Origin: an uncultured Lachnospiraceae bacterium
GTDB lineage: Bacteria; Bacillota; Clostridia; Lachnospirales; Lachnospiraceae
Assembly (NCBI GenBank): GCA_910583815.1
Contig: CAJTZB010000129.1
Span: 1 to 7,211 of the forward strand
Direction: 5' to 3'
Length of the DNA stretch: 7,211 nt
Part shown: positions 1-6,639 of the stretch, one piece after another
Layout: each line of letters starts with the position of its first letter
How positions within the stretch are numbered: position 1 is the first letter of the stretch
The notes under the pieces: model-generated
Seen by the model: the letters and a program-made list of their open reading frames with translations, nothing else
What the model was told of the DNA's origin: nothing
The model's database searches: none
Position numbers and translations under genes: made by a program

Positions 1-1
1 T

Positions 2-358
2 ACCGTGGACTACATAGGTGTTGTACAGGGAGTCCCGGTCTGCTTTGATGCCAAGGAGTGTGCCTATGACACATTTGCACTTCAGAATGTGCATGAGCAT
101 CAGGTGAAATTTATGCGGGAATTTGAAGAGCAGGGGGGCGTTGCATTCCTGCTGCTTTACTTTTCAAAAAAAGACAAGTACTATTACCTGCGTTTTGAAA
201 AGCTCTGGGAATTTTGGAAGAGAATGCTGGATGGAGGCAGAAAAAGCTTTCGCTTTGAAGAGTTAGAAGAGGATTATGAAATCAAAAGAGGAGCAGGTGG
301 CGTATTCGTGCCATATTTGAATGCGCTACAAAGAGACCTGGAAAACAGACCAGCTTGA
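2..358 (+). CDS. recU: Holliday junction resolvase RecU, C-terminal part (5' end outside window)
   Basis: RecU is the Firmicutes resolvase that cuts four-way DNA junctions during recombination and chromosome segregation. The visible 118 codons begin in frame with TVDYIGV, match the catalytic core of the family and run to its natural end. The core shows an Asp in VDYIGV and the FDAKE segment with the catalytic Lys, followed by NVHEHQ, QGGVAFLLLYF and the C-terminal GGRKSF motif. Full RecU proteins are about 170-200 residues, so roughly the first third lies upstream of base 1; the GTG at base 5 is an internal Val codon rather than a start. The second acidic catalytic position is Asp here, where Bacillus subtilis RecU has Glu (FEAKE). 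The TGA stop sits inside the -35 box of the next promoter. The neighbouring his operon is functionally unrelated. Family assignment is firm; activity is inferred. Confidence 0.9.
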   Translation, partial: TVDYIGVVQGVPVCFDAKECAYDTFALQNVHEHQVKFMREFEEQGGVAFLLLYFSKKDKYYYLRFEKLWEFWKRMLDGGRKSFRFEELEEDYEIKRGAGGVFVPYLNALQRDLENRPA

Positions 359-384
359 CAAGCAGGCGGTTTGTAGGCTATAAT
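355..384 (+). promoter_or_regulatory. Sigma-A type promoter of the his operon
   Basis: TTGACA at 355-360 and TATAAT at 379-384 are both perfect housekeeping hexamers, separated by 18 bp. The -35 box overlaps the recU stop codon. Transcription would be expected to begin near base 391, leaving a leader of about 58 nt before hisZ. This leader has no histidine-rich peptide and is too short for a T-box, so no attenuation device is visible. Nothing in the spacer forms an obvious operator palindrome. Confidence 0.85.
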
Positions 385-438
385 TCTTTTCATATATTAA
401 CATGGCAGCGCTGTAATACATAAAAGTGACGCCGGAAC

Positions 439-451
439 GGAGGGCGAGTTG
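439..451 (+). promoter_or_regulatory. Ribosome binding site fixing a TTG start for hisZ
   Basis: GGAGGG at 439-444 lies 4 nt before a TTG codon at 449. No ATG or GTG is available near it in frame. The first in-frame ATG is at codon 18, inside the protein and after the conserved HTPEGVRD segment, so TTG is the supported start. Confidence 0.75.
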
Positions 452-1708
452 AAGGATGCCTTATTACATACACCGGAAGGTGTCAGAGATATTTACTATA
501 TGGAGCTTTGGAGAAAAGAGCAGGTAGAGCGCCATATAGAAGGACAGATGCGTCAGTATGGTTTTTCAAAGATAACGACCCCAATGTTTGAATACTTTGA
601 TATTTTCCATAAGGAGCGCGGCACGCTTCCTTCCAGAGACATGTATAAGTTTGTTGACAGGGATGGTGAAACACTGGTGCTTCGTCCGGATATTACTCCG
701 CAGATTGCACGCTGTGTTGCAAAATATTTCAGGCAGGAAGAGCTTCCTCTCCGGCTCTGCTATTGCGGCAGTGTGTTCCGGAACTATTCCGTTTATCAGG
801 GAAAGCTAAAGGAAAGCACCCAGATTGGCGCAGAGCTTATAAACGGAGCCGGTGCGGCAGAAGATGCCGAAATGGTGGCTTTGATGATTAACTGCTTAAA
901 GGTAAGCGGCCTAACGAAATTTCAGGTGGAAATTGGGCAGGCGGATTTTTTTCGGGCACTTGCAGAAGAAGCTGGGATGTCAGAGGAAGAAAGCGAAGAG
1001 CTTCGGACGCTGATTGAGTCAAAAAATATATTTGGCGTGGAACAGATAATGAGTCAGAAAGAGCTTTCGCCAGAATTAAAGCAGATCTTTCTGAAACTGT
1101 CAGAACAGTTTGGGGGAATTGAAACCGTACAGCATATGAAGACGATGACGAGGAATGAGAGGGCAATTGCGGCTCTTGAGCGGTTGGAACAGGTGCATAA
1201 GGCGCTTGTTTCTTATGGCAAGGAACCGTATGTCACTTATGACTTGGGAATGCTGAATCAGTACAATTATTATACAGGAGTTGTGTTCCGTGCCTATACA
1301 CATGGAACAGGAGATGCCATAGCTGCAGGAGGCCGTTATGATAAGCTGCTTGGACAGTTTGGAAAACCTGCACCGGCGATTGGCATTGCAATCTGTTCTG
1401 ACCAGCTGCTTACGGCTTTGGAGCGGCAGGGCCTGCTCCCTGAAAAGGAGGCAGACAGTACTCTGATTTTATATGAGAAGGAATGCTTCTCTAAAGCAGC
1501 TGTACTGGCAGAGCAGTTCAGGGGAGATGGGCTTATTGTTACGCTGCTTGAGAGCCAGGGAAGATGGGAAAAGAAAGATTATATGGAGTATGCCGCAAGA
1601 ATCGGTGCAGGAGGTATTTTGCATGTGGCAAGGGCGCAGACTGGGACGTTTCATGAGGTCACGGTATGGAACCTGAAAGAGCAGACAGAGCAAAAGCTCT
1701 GCATATAG
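449..1708 (+). CDS. hisZ: ATP phosphoribosyltransferase regulatory subunit HisZ
   Basis: HisZ is a catalytically dead paralogue of histidyl-tRNA synthetase. It assembles with short-form HisG into an octamer that catalyses and allosterically controls the first step of histidine synthesis. The 419-residue protein opens with HTPEGVRDI, has RPDITPQIARC at 79-89, a class II motif 2-like segment around CGSVFRNYS (106-114) and a motif 3-like stretch from GGRYDKLLGQFG to AIGIAICSD (294-318). The HisRS segment that normally reads RGLDYYT is NQYNYYT here (270-276), so the catalytic Arg is missing; that, and the adjacent short hisG, separate it from a true synthetase. Residues from about 335 form a degenerate C-terminal domain. 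At 419 residues it is at the long end for HisZ. It is the first gene after the promoter, starts at TTG and is followed by hisG after 18 nt. Confidence 0.93.
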   Translation: MKDALLHTPEGVRDIYYMELWRKEQVERHIEGQMRQYGFSKITTPMFEYFDIFHKERGTLPSRDMYKFVDRDGETLVLRPDITPQIARCVAKYFRQEELPLRLCYCGSVFRNYSVYQGKLKESTQIGAELINGAGAAEDAEMVALMINCLKVSGLTKFQVEIGQADFFRALAEEAGMSEEESEELRTLIESKNIFGVEQIMSQKELSPELKQIFLKLSEQFGGIETVQHMKTMTRNERAIAALERLEQVHKALVSYGKEPYVTYDLGMLNQYNYYTGVVFRAYTHGTGDAIAAGGRYDKLLGQFGKPAPAIGIAICSDQLLTALERQGLLPEKEADSTLILYEKECFSKAAVLAEQFRGDGLIVTLLESQGRWEKKDYMEYAARIGAGGILHVARAQTGTFHEVTVWNLKEQTEQKLCI

Positions 1709-1726
1709 AATAGGGCGGAAAATGAT

Positions 1727-2374
1727 ATGGAATATTTGACAGTTGCATTGGCAAAAGGGCGGCTTGCCACAGAAACACTGCGCATTTTAGAAGAAATTGG
1801 GATTACCTGCGAAGAGATGAAAGATAAAGCTTCCAGAAAGCTGATTTTTGTAAATGAGGAACAGAAACTAAAGTTTTTTCTGGCAAAAGCAAATGATGTG
1901 CCGACTTATGTGGAGTATGGGGCGGCAGACATCGGAATTGTCGGAAAGGATACGATTTTAGAGGAACAGAAACACATTTATGAAGTAATGGATCTTGGAA
2001 TCGGGTGCTGCCGTATGTGCGTAGCAGGACCGGAGCATGCAAAGGCTCTGCTGCAGAATGGCAGGCTGATTCGTGTGGCAACAAAATATCCGCATATTGC
2101 GAAGGATTACTTTTTTAATAAAAAGCATCAGACCGTAGAAATCATTAAGCTGAACGGTTCAATTGAACTGGCGCCCATTGTAGGGCTTGCTGAGGTTATT
2201 GTAGATATTGTTGAAACCGGCTCTACATTGCGGGAGAATGGGCTTATGGTACTGGAGGAAATTTATCCCCTTTCTGCAAGGATGGTGGTGAATCAGGTCA
2301 GCATGAAGATAGAGCATGAACGGATTGCCCAGATTATTGAGGGGGTTCGGAAGTGGAAAGGAGGGGAGACATAG
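1727..2374 (+). CDS. hisG: ATP phosphoribosyltransferase catalytic subunit, short form (HisG-S)
   Basis: It condenses ATP with PRPP to give N1-(5-phosphoribosyl)-ATP, the committed step of the pathway. The 215-residue length fits the short form, which lacks the C-terminal ACT-like regulatory domain of the roughly 290-300-residue long form and depends on HisZ. Visible family features are the N-terminal VALAKGRL (6-13), YGAADIGIVGKD (64-75) and the PRPP-binding loop VDIVETGSTLRENGL (159-173). The ATG at 1727 follows a purine-rich AGGGCGG. A nearer out-of-frame ATG at 1722 is not used. The next gene begins at the base after its TAG stop, which suggests translational coupling. Confidence 0.96.
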   Translation: MEYLTVALAKGRLATETLRILEEIGITCEEMKDKASRKLIFVNEEQKLKFFLAKANDVPTYVEYGAADIGIVGKDTILEEQKHIYEVMDLGIGCCRMCVAGPEHAKALLQNGRLIRVATKYPHIAKDYFFNKKHQTVEIIKLNGSIELAPIVGLAEVIVDIVETGSTLRENGLMVLEEIYPLSARMVVNQVSMKIEHERIAQIIEGVRKWKGGET

Positions 2375-3673
2375 ATGCGGATGATTGCATTAAATGAGAA
2401 AACAAGAAAAGACATATTGGAGACGCTGTTAAAACGCAGCCCGAACCAGTATGAGGAGCAGACGGCAAGGGTAGCGGAAATTCTGGAAACTGTAAAAAAG
2501 CAGAAAGATAAGGCACTGTTTGATTATACGGAGAAGTTTGACCATGTAAGGCTGACAGAGCAGACCATACGTGTCACCAAAGAAGAAATCAGGCAGGCAT
2601 ATGAGAAGCTTCCGCAAGATTTGCTGGAGGTTATAAAAAAGGCAGCCGTCAATATTACGGCATATCATGCAAAGCAAAAGCAGTACAGCTGGTTTGATTC
2701 GGAGCCGTCCGGCATTTTGCTTGGGCAGAAAGTAACACCGCTTGCTTCCGTCGGAGTCTATGTTCCGGGTGGAAAGGCAGCATATCCGTCGTCGGTGCTG
2801 ATGAATGTACTTCCGGCGAAGGTCGCAGGTGTAGAACGCATTGTGATGGTAACTCCGCCTGCATCGGATGGTTCGGTTTATGAGGGGACTTTGGTTGCAG
2901 CACACGAGGCGGGGGTTACGGAAATTTACAAAGTCGGTGGCGCGCAGGCAATCGCTGCTTTGGCATTTGGCACGGAGTCCATTCCCAAGGTGGACAAAAT
3001 CACAGGACCGGGAAATATTTATGTGGCTCTGGCAAAAAAGGCAGTTTATGGCCATGTGAGCATTGATTCGGTGGCAGGGCCTAGCGAAATCCTTGTACTG
3101 GCAGACGAAACTGCAGATCCACGCTATGTCGCTGCAGACCTGCTTTCACAGGCAGAGCATGACGAGCTTGCAAGTGCCATTTTGGTTACGACAAGCAAGG
3201 AGCTTGCCGAACAGGTAAATGCGGAAGTCGGGCGCCTTGTTCCGTGTCTGTCAAGGGCAGATATTTTAAAGAAATCACTGGATAATTACGGATATTTACT
3301 TATAGCAGAAACAATGGAGGATGCAATTGATACAGTCAATGAAATTGCATCCGAGCATCTGGAAATCATGACAAAAGACCCATTTAGGGTTATGACGGAA
3401 ATTAAGAATGCCGGAGCTATCTTTCTTGGACCATACTCCAGCGAGCCGCTTGGCGACTATTTTGCCGGGCCAAACCATGTGCTTCCGACCAATGGTACGG
3501 CAAAGTTCTTTTCCCCGCTTAGTGTTGATGACTTTATCAAAAAATCAAGCATTATTTCATACTCCAAGGAAGCGCTGCAGCAGGTTCATGAAGACATTAT
3601 CCGCTTTGCCGAGGCAGAAGGTCTGACCGCACACGCCAACTCGGTAGCAGCACGCTTTGGAAAAGGAAAATAA
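2375..3673 (+). CDS. hisD: Histidinol dehydrogenase
   Basis: It oxidises L-histidinol to L-histidine in two NAD-dependent steps in the cytoplasm. The 432-residue length is normal. The expected zinc ligands are all present: Gln259 and His262 in SQAEHDE, Asp361 in PLGDYFAGPNH, and His420 in TAHANSV. The catalytic Glu327-His328 pair lies in ASEHLE. The family signature runs from ITGPGNIYVALAK to SVAGPSEIL (209-240). The ATG directly abuts the hisG stop (TAGATG), with a strong AAAGGAGGGG at 2357-2366 inside the end of hisG. A second ATG two codons in (2381) is less well spaced. It is followed by the 247-nt repeat-bearing gap before hisB, the only large gap inside the operon. Confidence 0.97.
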   Translation: MRMIALNEKTRKDILETLLKRSPNQYEEQTARVAEILETVKKQKDKALFDYTEKFDHVRLTEQTIRVTKEEIRQAYEKLPQDLLEVIKKAAVNITAYHAKQKQYSWFDSEPSGILLGQKVTPLASVGVYVPGGKAAYPSSVLMNVLPAKVAGVERIVMVTPPASDGSVYEGTLVAAHEAGVTEIYKVGGAQAIAALAFGTESIPKVDKITGPGNIYVALAKKAVYGHVSIDSVAGPSEILVLADETADPRYVAADLLSQAEHDELASAILVTTSKELAEQVNAEVGRLVPCLSRADILKKSLDNYGYLLIAETMEDAIDTVNEIASEHLEIMTKDPFRVMTEIKNAGAIFLGPYSSEPLGDYFAGPNHVLPTNGTAKFFSPLSVDDFIKKSSIISYSKEALQQVHEDIIRFAEAEGLTAHANSVAARFGKGK

Positions 3674-3678
3674 GACGG

Positions 3679-3785
3679 TTGCGGAACTCTAAAAACAGCA
3701 GCAGCCTGAACGGCGCACAGCTCAGTTTTATGAGCAGTTTATGCGCATAAAACTGAGCTAGTATGTCGTGTGCCGGAAATGGCTG
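3679..3785 (+). repeat. Tandem structured repeat, unit 1 (three-tier stem-loop)
   Basis: The unit opens with TTGCGGAACTCTAAAAACAG (3679-3698), five bases after the hisD stop. The rest folds as nested stems. P1 pairs GCAGCAGCC (3698-3706) with GGCTGCTGC (3781-3789). P2 pairs CGGCGCACA (3711-3719) with TGTGCCG (3769-3775), with unpaired bases on the 5' side. P3 pairs GCTCAGTTTTATG (3720-3732) with CATAAAACTGAGC (3746-3758), 13 perfect base pairs. The tip can extend with GCA/TGC around GTTTA. An unpaired stretch at 3759-3768 lies only on the 3' side between P3 and P2. There is no T-run after the stem, so this is not a simple terminator. The P1 3' arm runs into the start of unit 2. Function unknown. 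Confidence 0.8.
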
Positions 3786-3889
3786 CTGCGGAATTCTAAA
3801 AACAGAAACAGTCCGCACAGTGCACAGCTTCATTTACGGAGCAGGAGCGAACGAAAATGAAGCTAGGTATATGTGCACTGGAAGGACGA
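3786..3889 (+). repeat. Tandem structured repeat, unit 2 (same architecture, different stem sequence)
   Basis: It begins with CTGCGGAATTCTAAAAACAG (3786-3805), 18 of 20 bases identical to the unit 1 opening. P2 pairs CAGTGCACA (3818-3826) with TGTGCACTG (3872-3880), and P3 pairs AGCTTCATTT (3826-3835) with AAATGAAGCT (3855-3864); base 3826 is shared by the two alternatives. P1 is weaker here: GTCC (3811-3814) with GGAC (3884-3887). Elements shared with unit 1 are GCACAGCT on the 5' side, AGCTAG plus TAT on the 3' side, GAGCAG in the apical loop, TGTGC and a GGAA linker. Outer P2 and distal P3 differ in sequence but remain paired. This pattern favours selection on structure. Function unknown. 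Confidence 0.8.
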
Positions 3890-3903
3890 TTGCGGAACTC
3901 TAA
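3890..3903 (+). repeat. Third copy of the repeat boundary motif
   Basis: TTGCGGAACTCTAA is an exact match to the first 14 bases of unit 1. It ends the array, and AGGAG (3906-3910), the ribosome binding site of hisB, follows immediately. The three motif starts (3679, 3786, 3890) are 107 and 104 bases apart. Confidence 0.8.
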
Positions 3904-3920
3904 TTAGGAGACTTCACTTT

Positions 3921-4505
3921 ATGAGAACAGCAAAACTTACAAGGGAAACTTCGGAAACTAAAATTTCATTGGAATTCAATTTAGATGGAACAGGAGAGGC
4001 AAGTGTTTCTACCGGCATTGGCTTTTTTGACCATATGTTGCTTTCGTTTGCGAGGCACGGTTTTTTTGATTTGAAGCTGACTGCAGAGGGTGATTTGTTT
4101 GTAGACAGCCATCATACGATAGAAGATACCGGTATTGTGCTTGGAATGGCGATTGCAGAGGCGCTTGGCGACAAAAAGGGAATCAGGCGCTATGGAAGCA
4201 GTATCCTGCCAATGGATGAGACACTTTGCCTTTGCGCCGCTGATTTGTCAGGGAGGCCGTATCTGAACTTTGATATGAAATTTACAACGGACCGTGTTGG
4301 ATATTTTGATACGGAAATGGCAAAAGAGTTTTTCTATGCGGTTGCAGTCAATGCTAAAATGAACCTGCATATAAAGCAGCTTGCCGGAGAAAACAACCAC
4401 CATCTGCTGGAGGCGGCATTTAAGGCATTTGCAAGGGCGCTTGACGAAGCAGCGGCACAAGAGGAAAGAGTTATGGGCGTGCTTTCTGCCAAAGGGATGC
4501 TCTAA
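3921..4505 (+). CDS. hisB: Imidazoleglycerol-phosphate dehydratase (monofunctional HisB)
   Basis: It dehydrates imidazoleglycerol phosphate to imidazoleacetol phosphate using a di-manganese centre in a cytoplasmic 24-mer. The 194-residue protein is full length for the monofunctional enzyme; there is no histidinol-phosphatase domain as in E. coli. Signatures are GIGFFDHML (32-40), DSHHTIEDTGIVLG (62-75) and AGENNHHLLEAAFKA (155-169), carrying the His and Glu metal ligands. The start at 3921 is chosen because AGGAG ends 10 nt upstream and the protein then opens with RTAKLTRETSET, typical of the family. An in-frame ATG at 3873 would add 16 residues encoded by the repeat and is rejected. It is separated from hisD by the repeat array and from hisA by 48 nt, a place where many operons carry hisH. 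Confidence 0.96.
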   Translation: MRTAKLTRETSETKISLEFNLDGTGEASVSTGIGFFDHMLLSFARHGFFDLKLTAEGDLFVDSHHTIEDTGIVLGMAIAEALGDKKGIRRYGSSILPMDETLCLCAADLSGRPYLNFDMKFTTDRVGYFDTEMAKEFFYAVAVNAKMNLHIKQLAGENNHHLLEAAFKAFARALDEAAAQEERVMGVLSAKGML

Positions 4506-4553
4506 GGAGAGGCGCTGACTGAATCAGCATCTGCAAAGGGAGGAAATAACCAT

Positions 4554-5276
4554 ATGAGGCTTTATCCGGCGATTGACATAAAGAACGGTCAGTGTGTAAG
4601 ATTAAGACAAGGCGTATTTCAGGATACGACAGTATATTCCGAAGAACCACATTGTATTGCCAGACAGTTTGAAGCAGATGGTGCAGAATATCTTCATGTG
4701 GTAGATTTGGACGGCGCGTTGCGCGGAATGGGCGTAAATGAAGAGGCAGTGGCAAAAATTCTGGAGACTGTCCATATTCCGGTAGAAATTGGAGGTGGTA
4801 TCCGTACTGTCCGTGATATGGAGCATTTGTTTGATATTGGGATAACCAGGGTCATTCTTGGGACAAGGGCAGTGGAAAGCGCCGTTTTTGTCAAGGAAGC
4901 ACTGCAGAGGTTTGGGGCAGACAGAATTGTGATCGGAATTGATGCAAAAGATGGCATGGCTGTTGTACATGGCTGGGAAACAGTCAGCAGTATAGAAGCT
5001 GTAAAACTTGCGATGCAGATGAAAGAACTTGGAATAAAAAACATCATTTATACTGATATTGCAAAAGATGGTATGCTTGCCGGGCCGAATCTGTCCCAGA
5101 CGCAGCGGATGATTGCAGCAGTCGGAAGCGGCATAATAGCATCGGGTGGCATCTCTTCTTTGGAGGATTTAGAGGCACTTGCAAGAATTGGCTCTGAAGG
5201 AGCAGTCCTTGGGAAAGCGCTTTATGAAAAAAAGGTAGATTTAAAAAGTGCAGTGGCACGTTTTCATGCAGCTTAA
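4554..5276 (+). CDS. hisA: Phosphoribosylformimino-AICAR-ribotide isomerase HisA
   Basis: This (beta/alpha)8-barrel enzyme isomerises ProFAR to PRFAR, the substrate of HisH/HisF. The 240-residue protein has the catalytic Asp8 in YPAIDIKNG and Asp130 in IGIDAKDG. The two phosphate-binding loops are GGGIR (80-84) and SGGISS (197-202). HGW around residue 142 and YTDIAKDGM (166-174) are typical of HisA rather than HisF, which lacks this Trp segment. GGGAGG at 4538-4543 precedes the ATG by 10 nt. The next gene starts 21 nt after the stop, with no hisF between them. It contains intact versions of the motifs that are altered in the barrel domain of the next gene. Confidence 0.95.
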   Translation: MRLYPAIDIKNGQCVRLRQGVFQDTTVYSEEPHCIARQFEADGAEYLHVVDLDGALRGMGVNEEAVAKILETVHIPVEIGGGIRTVRDMEHLFDIGITRVILGTRAVESAVFVKEALQRFGADRIVIGIDAKDGMAVVHGWETVSSIEAVKLAMQMKELGIKNIIYTDIAKDGMLAGPNLSQTQRMIAAVGSGIIASGGISSLEDLEALARIGSEGAVLGKALYEKKVDLKSAVARFHAA

Positions 5277-5297
5277 CTTGCGCAGAATGGGGAACAT

Positions 5298-6578
5298 ATG
5301 GAAGAAAAGAAAATCATCGCATACATTGATACACAAAATGAAACAAAAGAATCGGTGCTTGCACTTGCGTCAGCCTATGATATAAATGGAGTAGATGGCC
5401 TGTTTGTCTATGGGTATTCTAAGGAAGAAAAGGAAAAAGAAAAACTGCTTGGGATTTTGAGGGAACTGCGCTCGGTAACGGATCTGCCGTATCTTGCAGG
5501 AGGCTATATAGAACGTCTGGAAGATGCCAAAAAACTTGCTTATACAGGAGCAGAGAAACTTGTGCTTGATATAGATTATATGGCAGAGGAATCGTTGCTG
5601 CCAGCAGCAGTCGCAAAGCTTGGCAATGATAAGATATTTGCTTGTATCAACTGCGGTTATGACTATAAAGAAGAACGCCTTTCTGAAATTGTAAAAAAAT
5701 GTGAAGAATACCACGCTATGGGAGTGTATGGCATCATGGCAAAACATGTGACAGTTACTCCGGAGGTTGTTGTAAAACTTGGCGAGGCGCCGATTCCTGT
5801 AATGATACGAGACAGTCTGCAAAGGAACTCAATTACAAGCCTATTAGAGATGGATGGTGTTATTTCGATTGCTACAAATTTTTATAGAGGAAAAGACGCA
5901 TATAAAGTAAAGCTTGCTTTAAAGGATAGTGGAATTCCGGTCAGGACGCATGAGAGCAAAGTTCCGTTTTCTGAGATGAAAAAAGGAGAAAATGGGCTGG
6001 TTCCGGTTGTCGTGCAGGATTATAAGACAAAGGAAGTTTTAATGCTTGCTTACATGAACGAAGAGGCGTATAATAATACTATACAGACAGGAAGAATGAC
6101 CTATTATTCCAGAAGCAGAAACGAACTGTGGCGGAAAGGTGACACTTCAGGGCATTGTCAGTACGTCAAGTCAATTTTGATTGACTGTGACAACGATACT
6201 CTGCTTGCCAAGGTAAAGCAGGTTGGAGCCGCATGCCATACCGGTAACCGCTCCTGTTTTTACAGGGAGCTGCTTCCGGCAGAGCATGAGACAGATGACA
6301 GCTCTAATGTATTGGAGCAATTGGCGGCAGTGATTCATGACAGGAAGCTGCATCCAAAGGAAGGTTCCTATACAAACTACCTGTTTAACAAAGGGATTGA
6401 CAAAATATTAAAAAAATGCGGAGAAGAAGCAACAGAGATTATTATCGCAGCAAAAAATCCAGACAATCAGGAGCTGCGGTATGAGGCAGCAGATTTCCTG
6501 TATCATCTGACGGTTCTGCTAGAAGTACGAGGGCTTAGCTGGCAGGAACTGCTTACAGAGCTTGCAAACCGCAAGTAG
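5298..6578 (+). CDS. hisIE: Fusion of degenerate HisA/HisF-like barrel with HisI and HisE (phosphoribosyl-AMP cyclohydrolase / phosphoribosyl-ATP pyrophosphohydrolase)
   Basis: The C-terminal half carries pathway steps 2 and 3. HisI spans about 233-325, with GRMTYYSRSRNELWRKGDTS, metal-binding DCDND (296-300) and zinc ligands C297, C313 and C320 in ACHTGNRSC. HisE spans about 337-426, with the metal motif GEEATE (375-380) and EAAD (396-399). Ordinary HisIE is about 200-230 residues; this one has about 215 extra at the N terminus. That part reads as a HisA/HisF-like barrel: YDINGVDGLFVYGYS, then LPYLAGGYIERLEDAKKL (64-81) and YTGAEKLVLD (82-91), where the family has a GGGIR loop followed by AGADKV. 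One catalytic Asp survives (D11 in AYIDTQN), but the second is Asn (N118 in CINCGYD), and the phosphate loop is altered. It is unlikely to be an active HisF; structural or scaffolding roles are guesses. No frameshift separates the domains. Confidence 0.92.
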   Translation: MEEKKIIAYIDTQNETKESVLALASAYDINGVDGLFVYGYSKEEKEKEKLLGILRELRSVTDLPYLAGGYIERLEDAKKLAYTGAEKLVLDIDYMAEESLLPAAVAKLGNDKIFACINCGYDYKEERLSEIVKKCEEYHAMGVYGIMAKHVTVTPEVVVKLGEAPIPVMIRDSLQRNSITSLLEMDGVISIATNFYRGKDAYKVKLALKDSGIPVRTHESKVPFSEMKKGENGLVPVVVQDYKTKEVLMLAYMNEEAYNNTIQTGRMTYYSRSRNELWRKGDTSGHCQYVKSILIDCDNDTLLAKVKQVGAACHTGNRSCFYRELLPAEHETDDSSNVLEQLAAVIHDRKLHPKEGSYTNYLFNKGIDKILKKCGEEATEIIIAAKNPDNQELRYEAADFLYHLTVLLEVRGLSWQELLTELANRK

Positions 6579-6621
6579 CCGGTGCAGGGTTTTCTGTCTG
6601 CATCACTAAAAAGACAAAGAA

Positions 6622-6639
6622 GAGGAGAAGATGAAAATG
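6622..6639 (+). promoter_or_regulatory. Ribosome binding site deciding the small-ORF start
   Basis: GAGGAG at 6622-6627 is followed by two in-frame ATG codons. The first (6631) is only 3 nt away, the second (6637) 9 nt, which is the normal distance. The second is therefore preferred, though the first cannot be excluded. Confidence 0.6.

Noticed and set aside
385..448. Possible histidine leader peptide or T-box in the hisZ leader
   Set aside because: The leader is about 58 nt. Its only mini-ORF (402-416) encodes MAAL with no His codons, and there is no terminator/antiterminator pair or T-box core.
2429..3055. Long open frame on the minus strand opposite hisD
   Set aside because: It lies wholly within a strongly conserved gene. 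Its product is rich in Cys, Arg and Leu with no recognisable motif, as expected of a shadow frame.
3720..3758. 13-bp hairpin as an intrinsic terminator after hisD
   Set aside because: The stem is not followed by a T-run and is enclosed by further stems, and hisB downstream has no clear promoter of its own.
3679..3903. CRISPR array
   Set aside because: Only two units of about 105 bp are present, the intervening sequence is itself structured and related between units, and no cas genes lie nearby.
3873..3920. Upstream in-frame ATG that would lengthen HisB by 16 residues
   Set aside because: The extension lies inside repeat unit 2 and has no ribosome binding site of its own. The ATG at 3921 has a well-placed AGGAG and gives the family's usual length and N terminus.
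4514..4528. GCTGA/TCAGC hairpin between hisB and hisA
   Set aside because: A 5-bp stem with a 5-base loop and no conserved context is within chance expectation.
5370..5822. 150-codon minus-strand frame opposite the fusion gene
   Set aside because: Phe/Ile/Lys-rich composition mirrors the Lys/Glu/Asp codons of the sense gene. No ribosome binding site or family resemblance was seen.
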